Positions 1 to 9,007 of a DNA stretch of 64,000 nucleotides are shown here, piece after piece; positions within the stretch are counted from its first letter, which is position 1, and every line of letters begins with the position of its first letter. The notes beneath the pieces were generated by a model, which was not told the DNA's origin, made no database searches, and was given only the letters and a program-made list of their open reading frames with translations. The position numbers and the translations under genes are program-made. Source of the DNA: Methylovulum sp. (lineage in GTDB: Bacteria > Pseudomonadota > Gammaproteobacteria > Methylococcales > Methylomonadaceae). Where the stretch lies: NCBI GenBank assembly GCA_028712695.1, contig JAQTQZ010000002.1:1-64000 (forward strand), read 5' to 3'.

Positions 1-61
1 CGAGAAAAGGGTCTATGCCATTACGTGATTGGAAACCGGCCATTAATCAGCTTATGATTAG

Positions 62-286
62 GTATCAGGACAGGATGCCTGGTTTTATTTAACGGCGGTT
101 TACACAGATTTTTTTACACTCTCGCATCTGGCCGCAAACCGTATGTGGCCATTAGAGGCTAACCCGAAATCCTCCAGTAATGTTGTGGATGCGATAGCCC
201 GATTTGAAGAAAGGCAATGGGATCAACGCCATCCTAAACTATCAAGTCCAGCGCTTAAGCGGATACTAAATGCACTGTTCAAATAA
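62..286 (+). pseudogene. Orphan C-terminal reading frame, unidentified
   Basis: An open frame without a start codon runs about 74 codons to a TAA at 284-286. It ends in a basic, leucine-rich tail (SSPALKRILNALFK). Upstream in the same frame there are three stops within 60 bases, while another frame is open from the window edge to about position 90 and ends shortly after DRMPGFI. This pattern suggests a decayed gene with at least one frameshift, probably part of the mobile-element remnants that follow. I do not recognise the family; the transposase origin is only inferred from context. Confidence 0.3.
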
Positions 287-439
287 CAACCTACAACTAA
301 AATTGACTATTTTCCACTTTAATTAGGGGGCTGTTGCCATTTTGTCACAAGCGGTTGGGTTGAGATTGTAAGTAACCGTTCATAAATTTTTTAACATTTT
401 TATATCTACAAGCCTATAGAAATGAGGCTTGCTTGTTAA
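287..439. other. Non-coding gap with one small hairpin
   Basis: No coding frame is supported here. The stretch is AT-rich and holds one perfect 7-bp inverted repeat (CAAGCCT at 409-415 and AGGCTTG at 425-431) just before the IS element. Its last four bases, TTAA (436-439), are one copy of the target duplication of the insertion sequence. The hairpin has no T-run, so a terminator role is not shown. Confidence 0.4.
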
Positions 440-457
440 GGAACCGCTGAACAAATC
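440..457. repeat. Left terminal inverted repeat of the IS5-family element
   Basis: This 18-bp end is the exact reverse complement of 1608-1625. It follows directly after the TTAA target duplication. Confidence 0.92.
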
Positions 458-737
458 CCCTGAAATGAGATAATAGCGCCATCCATCCTCCTGACAGATA
501 GCCGCCCATGCGCCAGACCAGCTTCGCCGACCTTGATTACGACCACAAAAAACGCCAGACCCGCCGGGAGCTGTTCCTCATGGGGATGGAAAAGGCCGTG
601 CCGTGGGCGTTGCTACTGGAACAGTTGGCCCCGCATTATCCCACGTCAGGCCGCCGTGGCCGCCAGCCGATGCCCTTGCTGGTGATGCTGCGTATCCACT
701 GCATGCAGCAATGGTTCAGCTTTTCTGACCGGCAGAT

Positions 738-754
738 ACCCACAGGGCACAAGT
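738..754. repeat. 17-bp inserted sequence, copy A
   Basis: The sequence acccacagggcacaagt interrupts the transposase between DRQ and EDALYE. Deleting it restores an ATG codon (736, 737 and 755) and the downstream frame. The same sequence, with one mismatch and in the opposite orientation, is at 1056-1072. Partial matches occur nearby (12 bp at 2276-2287; gggcacaagtgg at 1881-1892), but they may be chance. Confidence 0.7.
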
Positions 755-1055
755 GGAAGACGCGCTCTACGAAATCGAGAGCGTGCGCCGCTTTGCGGGT
801 TTTGCCGGTGTCACTGATGCCTTGCCGGACGAGACCACGATCTTGAACTTCCGGCATTTCCTCGAAGGCAACGGACTCACCGCCGTGCTGCTGGAGACCG
901 TCAACGCCCACCTCAAGGCACACGGCCTGCTGGTGTCCAAAGGCACGATGGTGGACGCTACCATCGTCCATGCCCCCAGCTCCACCAAGAACAAGGACAA
1001 AGCCCGCGATCCTGACATGCACTCCACCCAAAAGGGCAAGCAGTGGTATTTTGGG

Positions 1056-1072
1056 ACGTGTGCCCTGTGGGT
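1056..1072. repeat. 17-bp inserted sequence, copy B (inverted)
   Basis: The sequence acgtgtgccctgtgggt is the reverse complement of copy A with one mismatch. It lies exactly between the codons for WYFG and MKIHIG of the transposase and shifts the frame. Its removal restores continuous coding. Confidence 0.7.
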
Positions 1073-1607
1073 ATGAAAATCCACATCGGCGCCGACGTCA
1101 ACTCCGGCGCGGTGCACAGCGTCACCGTGACCCTGGCGAACACCGCCGACATCACCGAGCTGCCCAACCTGCTGAGCGAAGACGACCAGGCTGTCTTTGC
1201 CGATGCGGGCTACACCAGCGACGAGTACAAGCGCGGCGCCCGCCACTTAGGTGTCCGCTGGTGCGTCAACGACAAGCGTAAGCCGAACAAGAACCTGTCG
1301 TCCAAACAGAAAAAGCGCAACCGCAAACAATCGGTGGTGCGGGCAAGGGTCGAACACACAACCGCATCATCAAGTGCCAGTTCGGCTTCCGCAAGACCCG
1401 TTACCGGGGCTTGGCGAAGAACGCCTCGCAGGTTAACTTGCTGGTTGGCCTCGCCAACCTGTACCTGCTCAGGAGGCCATTGATGGCCGCCTAGGGGGGG
1501 AATCCGCCCAAAGTGGGCTGGAAACCGGGAAGCCGTTTAAAACGGCACGTCAAATGGCGTACGAAATTTAAAAAAGCTGAAAACCATCGGCCAATCTGGG
1601 AATCGCC

Positions 1608-1625
1608 GATTTGTTCAGCGGTTCC
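1608..1625. repeat. Right terminal inverted repeat of the IS5-family element
   Basis: This is the exact reverse complement of 440-457. It is followed by the second TTAA of the target duplication at 1626-1629. Confidence 0.92.
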
Positions 1626-1629
1626 TTAA

Positions 1630-1853
1630 AAGACTTTTGCACTACTACTTACATGCCGGCGCTGTGCGCCTGGACACACAATCCGATGATCTGCACCTTC
1701 TGCGAGCGTCTCAAGGCCAACGGCAAGAACGGCAAGGCGGTTGCTTGTGCCGCCATGCGAAAGCTCATCCATATCGCTTTCGGCGTCCTTCAATCCGGTG
1801 AGCATTTTGATCCGCCTTGGGTAATCTCTAAAAATAAACCTTGTAAGACTTGA
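1630..1853 (+). pseudogene. IS110-family transposase, C-terminal remnant
   Basis: The frame reads TTYMPALCAWTHNPM, then FCERLKANGK and AAMRKLIHIAFGVLQSG, and stops at 1851-1853. This is the usual C-terminal part of IS110/IS1111-type transposases (YMPAL, FYERL and MRKLL motifs). Only about 70 residues remain. The N-terminal DEDD domain is not found on either side of the IS5 element, so the gene was truncated before or independently of that insertion. No start codon belongs to it. Confidence 0.65.
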
Positions 1854-1869
1854 TTTTCGATTTTTAAGA

Positions 1870-2430
1870 CGGTATCTCTGGGGCACAAGTGGCGCAAGCT
1901 CCGTAAACTATCGTAACGGCTACAGTCGGCCAGCGGTTCCAGGGTTAATGCGGGTGTTGGGGCGGGCATATCCTCGAGGTTTTTTGGCTGGGTTTTTTCG
2001 GTTAACCGGCGCCTTCCGTTAAGGACGATGGCGGCGCTTATGATACCGGTCTGCAAGGCCAGATCGCAGGCCACTTCATAAGGTGTCCAACCTGGACACG
2101 TGCCATCGGCAACAGATCGACAAATGCCCAGGGCCTCTCCTCTTGTTTCAGAATACGGTCGCGGACTACTTTGATTGGCACGCCCAATGGCTGCCAGTAT
2201 GTGGTGATGGCTTCCTTGCTCGATAGCCTGGCTTGTCATGCTAGCGATTTTGCCGCCTTGCACCATAGCCGCTGCACCCACAGGGCATAAAGCGGATAGA
2301 AGAAGCGTTTAAACGCCTCAAACACCGTCTGGCTCTGGAAAACACCTCCGGTTTGTCGTGGTTGGCCGCGCTACAAAAGACTTTGGCGCCAAAATGCTTG
2401 CCGACAACCTCCATTCGCTGACGGTTCATG
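1870..2430 (-). pseudogene. Degenerate DDE-type transposase fragment
   Basis: On the minus strand one frame reads, with internal stops, FEAFKRFFYPLYALWVQRLW, then PLGVPIKVVRDRILKQEERP followed by WAFVDLLPMA. The last part resembles the segment before the third acidic residue of IS4/IS701-like DDE transposases, where a conserved VRDR...RP precedes the strand that leads to the catalytic glutamate. The reading frame is broken by several stops, so it is a relic. The family assignment is tentative. Longer open frames on either strand across this stretch have no recognisable protein. Confidence 0.35.
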
Positions 2431-2657
2431 AAGCCGAAGCTTTCGGGACGATAAAAGACGGGTATAAGATTAATCGGACTTATGCCTTTTCACACCTCAA
2501 ACGCTGCTTGCTGATACTCATGCCAACAGCGGAGCAGTTCGTGGCCACTTTTAAAAAGATCGCCAAAAATCTCATTGGAGTGGTGCCGGATGTTTCAAAG
2601 CCACGACCGAATCATCCCAAACCTCAGCGAAAACATGACTATAAATCAACTTGTTAA
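2358..2657 (+). other. Open frame of unknown nature in the IS graveyard
   Basis: A 99-codon frame is open here. It contains AEAFGTIKDGYKINRTYAFS and an alanine/lysine/proline-rich tail. The middle could be a transposase C-terminal segment, but I cannot assign a family. It overlaps the minus-strand transposase relic and has no convincing ribosome binding site. It is probably mobile-element debris and not an expressed gene. Confidence 0.25.
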
Positions 2658-2890
2658 TGGGTTGGCCGACTTAAGTTTAAAGGATTGGCTCATTATGGGT
2701 TAACTCCCTGGAATCAATTAAGCGCCTTCTTAATTTGTGCGCGGAAAGATATTTTGCCCGACTTCTTTTTGTATTGTGTGATCGTAGCCATATAATGCTC
2801 AAAAATATATTTTGAGCATATATTGTCCAACTAATACCAATAAATGTCTAAAACGTAGACTGAAAATATATAGAAATAATTAATATTAAA
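2658..2890. other. AT-rich leader before dusA
   Basis: No gene is visible. The DNA becomes strongly AT-rich towards dusA and holds a 10-bp perfect inverted repeat at 2795-2819. This stretch should contain the dusA promoter, but no clear -35/-10 pair stands out. Confidence 0.4.
2795..2819. promoter_or_regulatory. Perfect inverted repeat upstream of dusA
   Basis: The arms ATGCTCAAAA (2795-2804) and TTTTGAGCAT (2810-2819) are perfect complements separated by 5 bp. They lie about 72 bp before the dusA start. No T-run follows on the plus strand. It may be an operator, a relic of a mobile-element end, or a hairpin that closes transcription from the upstream debris; the sequence does not decide. 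Confidence 0.4.
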
Positions 2891-3904
2891 ATGATGGAAT
2901 CCAATAAAAACAATCAACAAGGCGCTATTTATAAGGTATCGAGATTTTGTGTCGCCCCAATGCTTGATTGGACAGACCGGCATTGCCGGTTTTTTCATCG
3001 CTTGATGTCCCGTCATGCGCTACTGTATACCGAGATGGTGACTACTGGGGCGCTAATCCATGGCGACCAGCACCGGTTTTTGCAATTTAATGCTGCCGAG
3101 CATCCGCTTGCCCTGCAACTGGGTGGGAGCAATCCGAGGGAGCTGGCGATTTGCGCGAAAATGGCGGAAGACTATGGCTATGATGAGGTCAACCTAAATG
3201 TCGGTTGCCCTAGCGATAGGGTGCAAAATGGCCGTTTCGGGGCGTGTTTGATGGCTGAGCCAGCGTTGGTCGCCGAATGCGTGTCGGCAATGCAGCAAGC
3301 CGTGTCGATTCCGGTCACAGTAAAATCACGTATCGGTATTGATGACCGGGATTCTTATCCGGAGCTGGTGCAGTTTGTTTCGACTGTCGCTGATGCGGGT
3401 TGTCAGCGGTTTATTATCCATGCCAGAAAGGCGTGGCTGAGCGGGTTGTCACCTAAGCAAAACCGTGATGTGCCGCCCTTGCGTTATGATGTGGTGTATC
3501 AACTGAAAATTGACTTCCCCCAGCTGGAAATTATATTGAATGGTGGTGTGACTTCATTAGACCAAACAGAAGACATATTGCAACAAGTTGATGGCGTGAT
3601 GGTTGGGCGTGAAGCTTATCAGAACCCTTACTTTTTGGCTGAGGTTGACAGGCGTTTGTTTGCCGGAGCGGATGATATTCTGTCACGCGAGCAAATTGTC
3701 GGGCAGCTTATACCCTATATTAAGGGCCAGCTTAAAACGGGGGTGCGTTTAAACAGTATTGCACGTCATATTTTGGGTCTATTCCATGGCGAGTACGGTG
3801 GCAGGCTCTGGCGACGGACTATTAGTGAACAGGCGTGTAAAACGGATGCCGATGAGTCGGTGATTCTTCGGGCATTAACATTCACGGCGCATGATGTATA
3901 CTGA
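2891..3904 (+). CDS. dusA: tRNA-dihydrouridine(20/20a) synthase DusA
   Basis: DusA reduces uridine 20/20a in the D-loop of tRNAs with FMN and NADPH. The protein has 337 residues, normal for DusA. The FMN-binding start of the TIM barrel is [12 protein letters not shown] (about 20-31), the catalytic cysteine is C106 in [12 protein letters not shown], and [13 protein letters not shown] is the DusA signature. Two ATGs stand in tandem at 2891 and 2894; there is no strong Shine-Dalgarno sequence. folE follows after a short gap. The 5' end of dusA is a known target of some genomic-island integrases, and here it directly borders transposon debris, but no integrase gene is present. Confidence 0.95.
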   Translation: MMESNKNNQQGAIYKVSRFCVAPMLDWTDRHCRFFHRLMSRHALLYTEMVTTGALIHGDQHRFLQFNAAEHPLALQLGGSNPRELAICAKMAEDYGYDEVNLNVGCPSDRVQNGRFGACLMAEPALVAECVSAMQQAVSIPVTVKSRIGIDDRDSYPELVQFVSTVADAGCQRFIIHARKAWLSGLSPKQNRDVPPLRYDVVYQLKIDFPQLEIILNGGVTSLDQTEDILQQVDGVMVGREAYQNPYFLAEVDRRLFAGADDILSREQIVGQLIPYIKGQLKTGVRLNSIARHILGLFHGEYGGRLWRRTISEQACKTDADESVILRALTFTAHDVY

Positions 3905-3934
3905 CCCGTTTATTTATAATTGAGATTACAAAAC

Positions 3935-4477
3935 ATGGAAGCGCATTTTGCCAAAATTATTGAGGCGGTTGGTGAAGACCTGACCCGCGAAGGTTTAGTC
4001 GATACGCCTAAACGGGCGGCTAAGGCATTCAAATTTTTAAACAATGGTTATGAGAAAACCTTGGAAGAAGTGCTGAACGGGGCTATTTTCACTGCCGAAA
4101 CCGAGGATATGGTGATTGTTAAGGACATCGAACTGTATTCATTATGCGAGCATCACTTACTGCCGTTTATCGGCAAATGCCATGTCGGCTATTTGCCGCA
4201 AGGTCGGGTGCTAGGTTTGTCTAAGGTGGCGCGTATTGTGGATATGTATGCCCGGCGTTTACAAATCCAGGAAAAATTGACCAAGCAAATTGCCGATGCA
4301 ATTGAATTGGCAATAGATGCCCGTGGTGTTGCGGTTGTCATTGAAGCAAAGCATTTGTGCATGATGATGCGCGGTGTTGAAAAGCAGAATTCGGTGATGA
4401 CAACGTCGGTGATGACCGGTATCTTTCGTAACCATATCAGCACCCGTTCAGAATTTTTAAATCTGATCAACCGATAA
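3935..4477 (+). CDS. folE: GTP cyclohydrolase I
   Basis: FolE converts GTP to dihydroneopterin triphosphate, the first step to folate and probably to pterin cofactors. With the ATG at 3935 the protein has 180 residues. The zinc ligands are C71 and H74 in [10 protein letters not shown] and C142 in LCMMMRG. A TTG at 3920 would add five residues, but the ATG gives the usual FolE N-terminus. It ends 6 bp before hemH, so dusA, folE and hemH may be cotranscribed. Confidence 0.95.
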   Translation: MEAHFAKIIEAVGEDLTREGLVDTPKRAAKAFKFLNNGYEKTLEEVLNGAIFTAETEDMVIVKDIELYSLCEHHLLPFIGKCHVGYLPQGRVLGLSKVARIVDMYARRLQIQEKLTKQIADAIELAIDARGVAVVIEAKHLCMMMRGVEKQNSVMTTSVMTGIFRNHISTRSEFLNLINR

Positions 4478-4483
4478 GTTCTT

Positions 4484-5455
4484 ATGAGCTCAGAAAAGAC
4501 AGGCGTGTTGCTGGCAAATTTAGGCTCACCGACAGCACCGACGACGTCGGCAGTCAGGCAATTTTTGAGGGCTTTTCTTGGGGATCCGCGCGTGGTCAAT
4601 CTGCCGCGTTTTTTGTGGTTGCCAATACTGCATGGCGTGATATTACCTTTTCGACCACGCAAATCTGCGAAAGCCTACCGTAAAATTTGGGATGACGAGA
4701 AAGGTTCGCCGCTGACTTTTTTTACCCGCCAACTCACTGAAAAAATTGCTGGCCGATTGGCTGGCCAAGGTGTTTTAGTCGATTATGCCATGCGTTACGG
4801 TGAGCCTTCGATTGCCCGCCAATTACGGCGCTTTAAAGAACAAGGTGTCAATCACATTGTCGTCTTGCCGTTGTATCCGCAATATTCCTCAACAACAACG
4901 GCTTCTATCTACGATGATTTAGTCAATGAGTTAAACCAGTGGCGACACGTGCCCCGTTTTGAGTTCATCAGTGATTATCATCAGGACAGTGGTTATATTG
5001 CGGCGGTGGCCCAATCTATCGAACAGGCTTGGCGTGAACAGGGACGAAATGAAGTGTTGTTGATGTCGTTTCATGGCTTGCCCGCACAATTGACTAAGTG
5101 GGGTGATCCATATTTTTATCATTGCCAAAAAACTGCGGCGTTAATTGCCGGGCAGTTAGGGCTTAAAGAAACGCAGTGGCGGCTTGTGTTCCAGTCGCGT
5201 TTTGGTAAGACGGAATGGTTAAAACCGTACTGCGCCGATACCTTGCAGGCATTGCCGGCGCAAGGCGTCAAAACGGTTGACTTGGTATGCCCTGGCTTTG
5301 CAGTCGATTGTCTGGAGACCTTGGAAGAAATTGCGATGGAAAATAAAAGCCTGTTTATTGGCGCGGGCGGTACCGATTACCGTTACATTCCTGCGTTGAA
5401 TGATTCTGATGCACAGGCCAATGCTTTGGTCCGGCTGCTTGAACAAAGTGTTTAA
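4484..5455 (+). CDS. hemH: Ferrochelatase
   Basis: HemH inserts Fe(II) into protoporphyrin IX, the last step of heme b synthesis. The 323-residue protein has the family start GVLLANLGSPTAP and the catalytic histidine H197 in LLMSFHGLP. The motif with the conserved acidic residue, PGFAVDCLETLEEI, lies in the C-terminal half. No iron-sulfur cysteine cluster tail is seen, which is usual for gammaproteobacterial enzymes. It follows folE by 6 bp. A 101-bp gap separates it from the next gene. Confidence 0.95.
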   Translation: MSSEKTGVLLANLGSPTAPTTSAVRQFLRAFLGDPRVVNLPRFLWLPILHGVILPFRPRKSAKAYRKIWDDEKGSPLTFFTRQLTEKIAGRLAGQGVLVDYAMRYGEPSIARQLRRFKEQGVNHIVVLPLYPQYSSTTTASIYDDLVNELNQWRHVPRFEFISDYHQDSGYIAAVAQSIEQAWREQGRNEVLLMSFHGLPAQLTKWGDPYFYHCQKTAALIAGQLGLKETQWRLVFQSRFGKTEWLKPYCADTLQALPAQGVKTVDLVCPGFAVDCLETLEEIAMENKSLFIGAGGTDYRYIPALNDSDAQANALVRLLEQSV

Positions 5456-5556
5456 TCGGCTATAGTTAATAAGTTTTACGGTATGGCATAGTTTCTTTGG
5501 CGACGCACGGCAACCGACCGAGGGCTATTCATTCAAGAGACACCTGACGGGTTAAA

Positions 5557-7140
5557 ATGATGAAACAAACTCTATTACAAAGTTGGCAGGATACTTGGCC
5601 TGTTGTTAAAGCGACTGAGCCATTGCCTATTGCTGAAGGCGTCATTGACCAGACGGCTTTTAATGCGATTGAAGTTGATGACGTGTTTGAAACAGTCAAT
5701 TATGCCGGTACGACCATAGGGCAGGCGGTGCTATACCGCTCTTTAACCCAGCCTTTAGAGAGCCACGAAGCCATTCAGGCCAAGCAGGATGCGGTCACCG
5801 AATTAAAAAACAAGCCTGCCTTAAAATCTGCAATTGAAGCGCTTGTCACCCATGCGGCAGGCCAGGAAGCTGATTTTTACCGCCTATTGTTCGGTAAATT
5901 CCTGAGCGCTTTTGAGCCTGTCCGCGAAGACAATGAAATCGAAGGTTATGGCTATGTGCGTTATATCCGTGGCGTCCGTTTTATGCGGGACTTGGTGGCC
6001 CAAGTGCAGGCGTCGGAACAGCCACAAAGCCCGTATTTGCAGTCGTTGTTTGGCACGATTAAAGCCTTTGCCGATACCCGCACTTATTCGTTGATGGTGG
6101 GGCCGGCTTATATCACCGAGAACGGTATCCAGTGCAAAGAGGAGCGGTGCCACTCATGGTTGCCCGCGCTTATTTTTAAGCCGCGCATCTTTAAACCGGC
6201 GCTGTTTGTTTTGGCGTTTGCGGCCTTTTGGTTATTGAAACATTTTGTCCCGGATCTGTTTGATGCCATCCCCAGTGTGGCCATTTTCTTTAGTCCGCTG
6301 TTATTGCTGTATTTCCCTATAGTCGGTGGTTTTGACCGCGACCATTGCATCAATCCGTTACGCCATGAATTCAGGAAATCGGCCGCTGTCGGCGAAACCC
6401 TTGATGCGCTAGGGCAATTGGACGAATTGCTGGCGTTTATCAAATTTGCTGAAGCGTTCGGCCACAGCACCGTACTGCCCACAGTGATAGACAGTCCCCA
6501 TCACCGGATCAATTTAACGGATGCCAGAAACCCCGTGTTGGGCAAACAAAATGATGCGTATGTCGGCAATGATTTTGTTCTGGACGATGACAAACTGGTG
6601 TTGGTGACGGGGCCTAATAGCGGGGGTAAGACGGCGTTTTGCAAAACCATCACCCAGATTCAGTTATTGGCGCAAATCGGCTGTTTTGTTCCAGCGCAAT
6701 CCGCTATGTTGACCGTTGCCGATAAGATTTTCTATCAAGTGCCGGAAATCAGTCATTTGAATGATGGTGAAGGCCGTTTTGGCACCGAACTTAAACGCAC
6801 TAAAGACATTTTTCTGGCAAGCACCGCCAAAAGTCTGGTAGTGCTCGACGAATTATCCGAAGGCACAACCTTTGAAGAAAAAATGGAATCGTCAAGCAAT
6901 GTGTTGAACGGTTTTTATCGCAAAGGCAACAGCACCATTTTAATCACCCATAACCATCAACTGGTCGATTTGTTTGCCGGTCAGGGTGTCGGCGTCCCCA
7001 AACAGGTCGAGTTCGCTAATGATGCGCCGACCTACCGCGTTATCCCCGGTATTTCTAGGGTTAGCCATGCCGACCGCGTCGCTAAAAAAATCGGCTTTTC
7101 CAAAGAAGACATAGACCATTATCTGGCGGACTCAAAATGA
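5557..7140 (+). CDS. MutS-related ATPase with hydrophobic segments
   Basis: The C-terminal half is a MutS/MSH ABC-type ATPase: Walker [11 protein letters not shown] at 351-360, the Q-loop/signature region around 365-420, Walker [11 protein letters not shown] at 427-436 and the H-loop TILITHNH near 465. The mismatch-binding N-terminal domain of true MutS is missing, and the protein is only 527 residues long. Residues about 214-257 form one or two hydrophobic segments, so it may be membrane-bound. Such short MutS-like proteins are not shown to act in mismatch repair. The stop codon overlaps the purT start (ATGA), so the two are translationally coupled. Confidence 0.8.
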   Translation: MMKQTLLQSWQDTWPVVKATEPLPIAEGVIDQTAFNAIEVDDVFETVNYAGTTIGQAVLYRSLTQPLESHEAIQAKQDAVTELKNKPALKSAIEALVTHAAGQEADFYRLLFGKFLSAFEPVREDNEIEGYGYVRYIRGVRFMRDLVAQVQASEQPQSPYLQSLFGTIKAFADTRTYSLMVGPAYITENGIQCKEERCHSWLPALIFKPRIFKPALFVLAFAAFWLLKHFVPDLFDAIPSVAIFFSPLLLLYFPIVGGFDRDHCINPLRHEFRKSAAVGETLDALGQLDELLAFIKFAEAFGHSTVLPTVIDSPHHRINLTDARNPVLGKQNDAYVGNDFVLDDDKLVLVTGPNSGGKTAFCKTITQIQLLAQIGCFVPAQSAMLTVADKIFYQVPEISHLNDGEGRFGTELKRTKDIFLASTAKSLVVLDELSEGTTFEEKMESSSNVLNGFYRKGNSTILITHNHQLVDLFAGQGVGVPKQVEFANDAPTYRVIPGISRVSHADRVAKKIGFSKEDIDHYLADSK

Positions 7141-8336
7141 ACATAGGCACAGCACTGACTAATAGCGCGACGAAAGCTTTATTGCTGGGTAGCGGTGAAT
7201 TAGGCAAGGAGTTGGCTATCGCTTTGCAACGCTACGGCGTGGAAGTGATAGCTGTTGACCGGTATCAAAATGCGCCTGCCCAGCATGTCGCCCACCGCAG
7301 TCATGTGATCGATATGACTGACGGCGAAGCGGTGAAAAAACTGATTGCTTTGGAGCAGCCAGATTTTATTATTCCGGAAATTGAGGCGATTGCCACTGGC
7401 GCGCTTGCCGAGATTGAAGCTGCAGGCGGTTGTACGGTGGTGCCGAATGCCCGCGCCATTGCCTTGACGATGAACCGCAAAGGCATTAGGGTGCTAGCGG
7501 CTAAACATCTTAAAGTGCCTGCTTCGGCTTATGCTTTTGCCGAATCTTTTAATGAATTAAAGGCTGCGGTTGATAAAGGTATTGGTTATCCCTGTTTTGT
7601 TAAGCCGACTATGTCGTCGTCGGGTAAAGGGCAATCGCGGGTTGAATTTCCCGATCAACTCCAGGCCGCATGGGATTATGCCAGGTCGGCAGGGCGCGTC
7701 GACACAGGGGAAGTCATTGTTGAAGCCGCCATCAATTTTGATTTCGAAATCACACTATTGACGGTACGGGCGTTGAATGCCCACGGTGACGTCCAAACTT
7801 ATTTTTGTGAGCCGATAGGGCATAGGCAAGAACACGGCGATTACCGCGAAAGTTGGCAACCACAGGGCATGACACAGGCCGCCATTAAGGCCTCCCAAGA
7901 GATTGCCGAGAAAATAACCAGTACTATTGGTGGGCTGGGGTTGTTCGGCGTTGAGTTGTTTGTCAAGGGCGATGAAGTCTGGTTTAGCGAAGTGAGCCCT
8001 AGGCCGCATGATACCGGCATGGTGACCATGGTCACCCAAAAACAAAATGAATTTGATCTCCACGCCCGTGCCATTTTAGGTTTGCCTGTCGACACCTGTT
8101 TAAGTGAAAGTGGCGCCAGTGCCGTTATTTTAAGTGGCATTGATGGACATGGTGTCATTTATAATGGCCTGGCGCAGGCGCTTGCCGTACCAGCCAGTGA
8201 AATCCGCCTGTTTGGTAAACCAGACGCCTTTGTCAACCGGCGTATGGGTGTTGCTCTAGCAACCGCAGCAACTGCCGATGAAGCCAGAATAAAGGCGGCA
8301 ATCGCCGCAAACCTGATAGTAATTAAACCCGAATGA
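7137..8336 (+). CDS. purT: Formate-dependent phosphoribosylglycinamide formyltransferase
   Basis: PurT uses formate and ATP to formylate GAR in purine synthesis, a formate-linked alternative to PurN. It has 399 residues, near the family length. It begins with the nucleotide-fold motif [19 protein letters not shown] and continues with the ATP-grasp domain ([12 protein letters not shown], then [20 protein letters not shown] with its metal-binding glutamates). It overlaps the MutS-like gene by 4 bp. Use of formate would suit a C1-utilising cell, but the gene is common in other bacteria. Confidence 0.95.
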   Translation: MNIGTALTNSATKALLLGSGELGKELAIALQRYGVEVIAVDRYQNAPAQHVAHRSHVIDMTDGEAVKKLIALEQPDFIIPEIEAIATGALAEIEAAGGCTVVPNARAIALTMNRKGIRVLAAKHLKVPASAYAFAESFNELKAAVDKGIGYPCFVKPTMSSSGKGQSRVEFPDQLQAAWDYARSAGRVDTGEVIVEAAINFDFEITLLTVRALNAHGDVQTYFCEPIGHRQEHGDYRESWQPQGMTQAAIKASQEIAEKITSTIGGLGLFGVELFVKGDEVWFSEVSPRPHDTGMVTMVTQKQNEFDLHARAILGLPVDTCLSESGASAVILSGIDGHGVIYNGLAQALAVPASEIRLFGKPDAFVNRRMGVALATAATADEARIKAAIAANLIVIKPE

Positions 8337-8347
8337 CAGGAATATCT

Positions 8348-8953
8348 ATGCTGAAAATCGTGCTTATTTTATGTATCTCAGTGCTTTCTAACCAAGCAAT
8401 CGCCGATATTTATAAATACGTTGACCGTGATGGCCGTACTTACTATACCGATGAACCCAGGAACCGCCTTTTTAAGCGCATCATCAAATCCAAACCGCAT
8501 ACCTATAACACGTATACCTCTTATACCTTTAAAAACTTCTCTCCCCGAAAAAGCCATTACAGCTCAGTCAACAAGAAACGGTTTACTGACTTAATCGAAC
8601 AGACAGCGTCTAAATATCAAGTTGATCCCAAACTGGTGCATGCGGTCATCCAGACCGAATCTGCTTATAATTCCACCGCTATCTCTTCGGCGGGCGCCGT
8701 GGGTCTGATGCAGTTAATGCCGGAGACAGCAAGACGTTTTGGCGTTATCGACCGCAATGATCCCGACCAGAATGTTGAAGGCGGCACCCGTTACCTTAAG
8801 CATCTGATTAATTTGTTTGAGCCTAACTTGCATTTGGCTGTTGCTGCATACAACGCTGGCGAAAATGCCGTCATGAAATACAACAACACTATTCCACCTT
8901 ATCCCGAAACACAGAATTATGTTAAGCAGGTGTTGGGATTATACAATCGCTGA
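8348..8953 (+). CDS. Lytic transglycosylase with DUF4124 and SLT domains
   Basis: The ATG at 8348 gives a signal peptide (MLKIVLILCISVLSNQAIA) preceded by a fitting CAGGA; the earlier ATG at 8333 would overlap the purT stop. After the signal comes a DUF4124-like segment (DIYKYVDRDGRTYYTDEP), then an SLT domain from about residue 75. The catalytic glutamate is E104 in VIQTESAYN, followed by GAVGLMQLMP and the late AVAAYNAGENAV. This is a soluble family-1 periplasmic muramidase that cuts peptidoglycan glycan strands. The specific substrate role is unknown. Confidence 0.85.
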   Translation: MLKIVLILCISVLSNQAIADIYKYVDRDGRTYYTDEPRNRLFKRIIKSKPHTYNTYTSYTFKNFSPRKSHYSSVNKKRFTDLIEQTASKYQVDPKLVHAVIQTESAYNSTAISSAGAVGLMQLMPETARRFGVIDRNDPDQNVEGGTRYLKHLINLFEPNLHLAVAAYNAGENAVMKYNNTIPPYPETQNYVKQVLGLYNR

Positions 8954-9007
8954 TGCCATTGCACATGCTGTGTGCCATCCACTGCAAGAAACTAGAGGAA
9001 TCCCGCT

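Larger units (their letters stand above)
508..1494 (+). pseudogene. IS5-family transposase, three frameshifts
   Basis: The ATG at 508 opens an IS5-type transposase (MRQTSFADLDYDHKK...) in frame to about 737. The frame then jumps to 755-1055 and again to 1073-1357, and a single missing base near 1358-1360 moves it to the frame that ends at TAG 1492-1494. Catalytic residues can be read across the frames: D in MVDATI, D in FADAGY and E in VRARVEH. The first two jumps coincide with 17-bp insertions at 738-754 and 1056-1072; removing them restores QMEDALYE and WYFGMKIHIG. The gene is inactive as sequenced unless several recoding events occur, which is unlikely. Confidence 0.88.
440..1625 (+). mobile_element. 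IS5-family insertion sequence, complete ends, inactivated
   Basis: The element is 1186 bp long and bounded by perfect 18-bp terminal inverted repeats (GGAACCGCTGAACAAATC at 440-457; its complement at 1608-1625). It is flanked by a 4-bp direct repeat TTAA (436-439 and 1626-1629), which fits the YTAR target of many IS5-group elements. It carries one transposase gene with an IS5-type DDE domain, broken by two 17-bp insertions and a 1-base deletion. Its GC content is visibly higher than the flanks. It sits beside an IS110-type remnant. It cannot encode an intact transposase but its ends are intact, so mobilisation in trans by a related copy is possible (inference). Confidence 0.9.

Noticed and set aside
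2241-2429. Minus-strand frame starting with MNRQRMEVVGK
   Set aside because: It is one of several frames across the degenerate transposase; the other minus frame carries the transposase-like motif.
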